In this document: positions 4,790-5,220 of the stretch, piece by piece
Numbering within the stretch: position 1 is the first letter of the stretch
How the letters are laid out: each line of letters starts with the position of its first letter
Source of the DNA: an uncultured Campylobacter sp.
GTDB taxonomy: Bacteria > Campylobacterota > Campylobacteria > Campylobacterales > Campylobacteraceae
Direction: 5' to 3'
DNA: 5,220 nt
Assembly: GCF_937997405.1 (NCBI RefSeq)
Contig: NZ_CALKTL010000008.1
Location: 1-5,220 of the forward strand
Program-made: the position numbers and the translations under genes
The notes under the pieces: generated by a model
What the model was told of the DNA's origin: nothing
The model's database searches: none
The model's input: only the letters and a program-made list of their open reading frames with translations

Positions 4790-5220
4790 ACGCGCTGATT
4801 TTTATCATAATCGGCGTGATTTTGGCAATCGTCGAGCTTTTGGTGATGGATTTTACCTTTATATTTTTTAGCGCCGGATTTTTCATCACGGGGCTTTTGA
4901 GCTTCGGTTTTCATCTTGATTGGGACTTACAAATTCTGCTTTCGTTCGTGCTATCTTTCGTACTTCTGATCGCGCTTAAAAGGCCGCTTAAATCGCGATT
5001 TTTCAAACCAGAAGAGAAACATGAGGATAATTTTTTAGACGAGAGCGGCACCGGCACCGTCAAAAACGGCATGGTCTATTTCAAAGGCACGTTTTGGAAA
5101 AGCGATGAAATTTCAGATCTTAACGAGGGCGACCGAGTCGAAATTTTAGGCGTAAAAAACGGCCAGATCGTGGTTAAAAAAGATAGCAGTCGAAATTCTA
5201 GCGGCGCAGACGGCGTAAAT
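4786..5220 (+). CDS. NfeD family membrane protein, short form (3' end outside window)
   Basis: This is the partner of the SPFH/stomatin-like protein just upstream. Short NfeD proteins have membrane helices followed by a soluble OB-fold that is thought to bind or support the stomatin oligomer. The visible 145 residues hold three hydrophobic segments (about 4-20, 23-41 and 48-65, with Glu17 inside the first, where the family often has one). A charged linker (66-86) comes next. The OB-fold then shows the typical pattern GTGTVKNGMVYFKGTFWKS (88-106, Trp104), LNEGDRVEILGVKNGQIVVKK (112-132) and a polar tail. The long N-terminal protease domain of full-length NfeD is absent, as expected for the short type. 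The start is fixed by AAGGAG and the ATGA overlap with the upstream gene, so both are probably made in step from the same promoter. No stop occurs before the window ends; since the OB-fold is complete, little is probably missing. Confidence 0.9.
   Translation, partial: MNALIFIIIGVILAIVELLVMDFTFIFFSAGFFITGLLSFGFHLDWDLQILLSFVLSFVLLIALKRPLKSRFFKPEEKHEDNFLDESGTGTVKNGMVYFKGTFWKSDEISDLNEGDRVEILGVKNGQIVVKKDSSRNSSGADGVN

Noticed and set aside
1..5220. CRISPR array, tRNA/rRNA, insertion sequence ends, phage or toxin-antitoxin genes
   Set aside because: I looked on both strands and saw no regularly spaced repeats, no tRNA-like arms, no transposase or integrase, and no small gene pair.

Overview
The window looks like a piece of a mid-GC Campylobacter chromosome (Campylobacterota). 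Three things point that way. AAATTT is extremely frequent on a background of roughly half G+C. The best promoters are (extended) -10 boxes with no recognisable -35. The gene content is compact, with A/G-rich Shine-Dalgarno sites. Among campylobacters, the GC-richer oral species (for example the C. gracilis or C. showae/rectus type) fit best. That placement is inference from composition, not a homology search.

Layout from left to right. 1-429 (+) is the C-terminal end of an exporter-type ABC ATPase, with signature, Walker B, D-loop and H-switch, cut by the window edge. 430-705 is a gene-free spacer with two related repeat copies and a weak terminator candidate. 706-1299 (-) is a small, AT-richer gene for an unrecognised lipoprotein. 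1300-1397 is a divergent promoter region. 1398-2549 (+) is a YcaD-like major facilitator transporter that probably starts at TTG. Only 10 bp separates its stop from that of the convergent gene 2560-3750 (-), a second major facilitator of the MefA/EntS-like (MFS_3) type. 3751-3868 is a second divergent promoter region, with a clear extended -10 box driving the last operon. 3869-4789 (+) is a QmcA-type SPFH/stomatin-like membrane protein. 4786-5220 (+) is its NfeD partner, overlapping by ATGA and running off the window.

Functionally, the stomatin-like protein and NfeD are a known conserved pair thought to organise membrane microdomains and membrane-protein quality control. The two MFS genes are from different subfamilies and face each other, so they are not one operon. 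Their substrates cannot be read from sequence. The lipoprotein shares a promoter region with the YcaD-like transporter but shows no domain I recognise.

I found no convincing undescribed multi-gene system. There is no CRISPR array, RNA gene, insertion sequence or phage gene. The items most worth following up are the orphan lipoprotein with its composition shift, the extreme AAATTT density, and the duplicated block in the 430-705 spacer.
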